In this document: positions 6,930-7,011 of the stretch, piece by piece | Numbering within the stretch: the first letter of the stretch is position 1 | Layout: each line of letters begins with the position of its first letter | Origin: Flavobacteriales bacterium | Lineage (GTDB): Bacteria > Bacteroidota > Bacteroidia > Flavobacteriales > UA16 | Direction: 5' to 3' | Assembly (NCBI GenBank): GCA_030831885.1 | Contig: JAURKF010000190.1 | Location: forward strand, 1-7,011 | DNA: 7,011 nt | Translations under genes and position numbers: made by a program | Notes under the pieces: generated by a model | What the model was told of the DNA's origin: nothing | Seen by the model: the letters and a program-made list of their open reading frames with translations, nothing else | Databases searched by the model: none

Positions 6930-7011
6930 CTATTCACAAAGAAGGATATACCATTATTACCGGTGCCGCAGTGCTGTGCGGAAGTATTGTTTTTGGATTG
7001 ACAAAATTGAT
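6926..7011 (+). CDS. psd: Phosphatidylserine decarboxylase family protein, N-terminal fragment cut by window edge
   Basis: Twenty-eight residues are visible, starting MTIHKEGYTIITGAAVLCGS and continuing as one hydrophobic stretch. The HKEGY opening followed directly by a membrane segment is what I recall for Bacteroidetes phosphatidylserine decarboxylases, which commonly follow cdsA. The enzyme would convert phosphatidylserine to phosphatidylethanolamine at the membrane. The catalytic pyruvoyl-forming Ser motif lies beyond the edge, so the call rests on the N-terminus and gene order. The ATG overlaps the cdsA stop by 4 nt (ATGA), which indicates translational coupling. Confidence 0.72.
   Translation, partial: MTIHKEGYTIITGAAVLCGSIVFGLTKL

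Noticed and set aside
1..7011. A hidden novel system, mobile element, CRISPR array, tRNA or integration site
   Set aside because: All long intervals are filled by recognisable housekeeping genes. I saw no direct-repeat array, no transposase or integrase motif, no tRNA-like cloverleaf, and no apparent shift in composition.

Overview
The window looks like chromosomal housekeeping DNA from a member of the Bacteroidota (Bacteroidetes). The evidence is as follows. None of the start codons has a convincing Shine-Dalgarno sequence. Exact matches to the Bacteroidetes -7 promoter element (TAnnTTTG) lie just upstream of two genes. Protein details are of the Bacteroidetes type, for example the LLRAGRFDR stretch of FtsH and a biotin ligase without a DNA-binding domain. 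The gene order birA<- ->rsfS-ftsH-cdsA-psd also resembles arrangements I recall from that phylum. I cannot place it to genus.

Left part (1-2694, minus strand): a fatty-acid beta-oxidation pair read right to left. An 801-residue FadN-type fusion enzyme (3-hydroxyacyl-CoA dehydrogenase followed by enoyl-CoA hydratase) is followed 7 nt later by the start of a FadA-type thiolase, which runs off the left edge with its active-site cysteine at residue 90. Together they carry out the hydration, oxidation and thiolysis steps of beta-oxidation.

Middle (2695-4062): a 135-nt gap without a gene, then the biotin protein ligase birA on the minus strand, divergent from rsfS (ribosome silencing factor) on the plus strand. 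The start codons of this divergent pair need care. Open frames extend upstream from both genes, but family alignment supports starts at 3570 (birA) and 3670 (rsfS, GTG).

Right part (3670-7011, plus strand): rsfS, then ftsH (membrane AAA+ zinc protease) 7 nt later, then a strong intrinsic terminator with a GCAA loop. Next comes cdsA (CDP-diacylglycerol synthase) with its own -7 element, overlapping by 4 nt the start of a phosphatidylserine decarboxylase gene that is cut by the right edge. cdsA and psd supply two steps of phosphatidylethanolamine synthesis, and FtsH does membrane protein quality control.

I found no mobile element, CRISPR array, RNA gene or evident novel system. The most interesting points are the very short predicted 5' leaders of rsfS and cdsA and the start-site ambiguity in the birA/rsfS divergent region.
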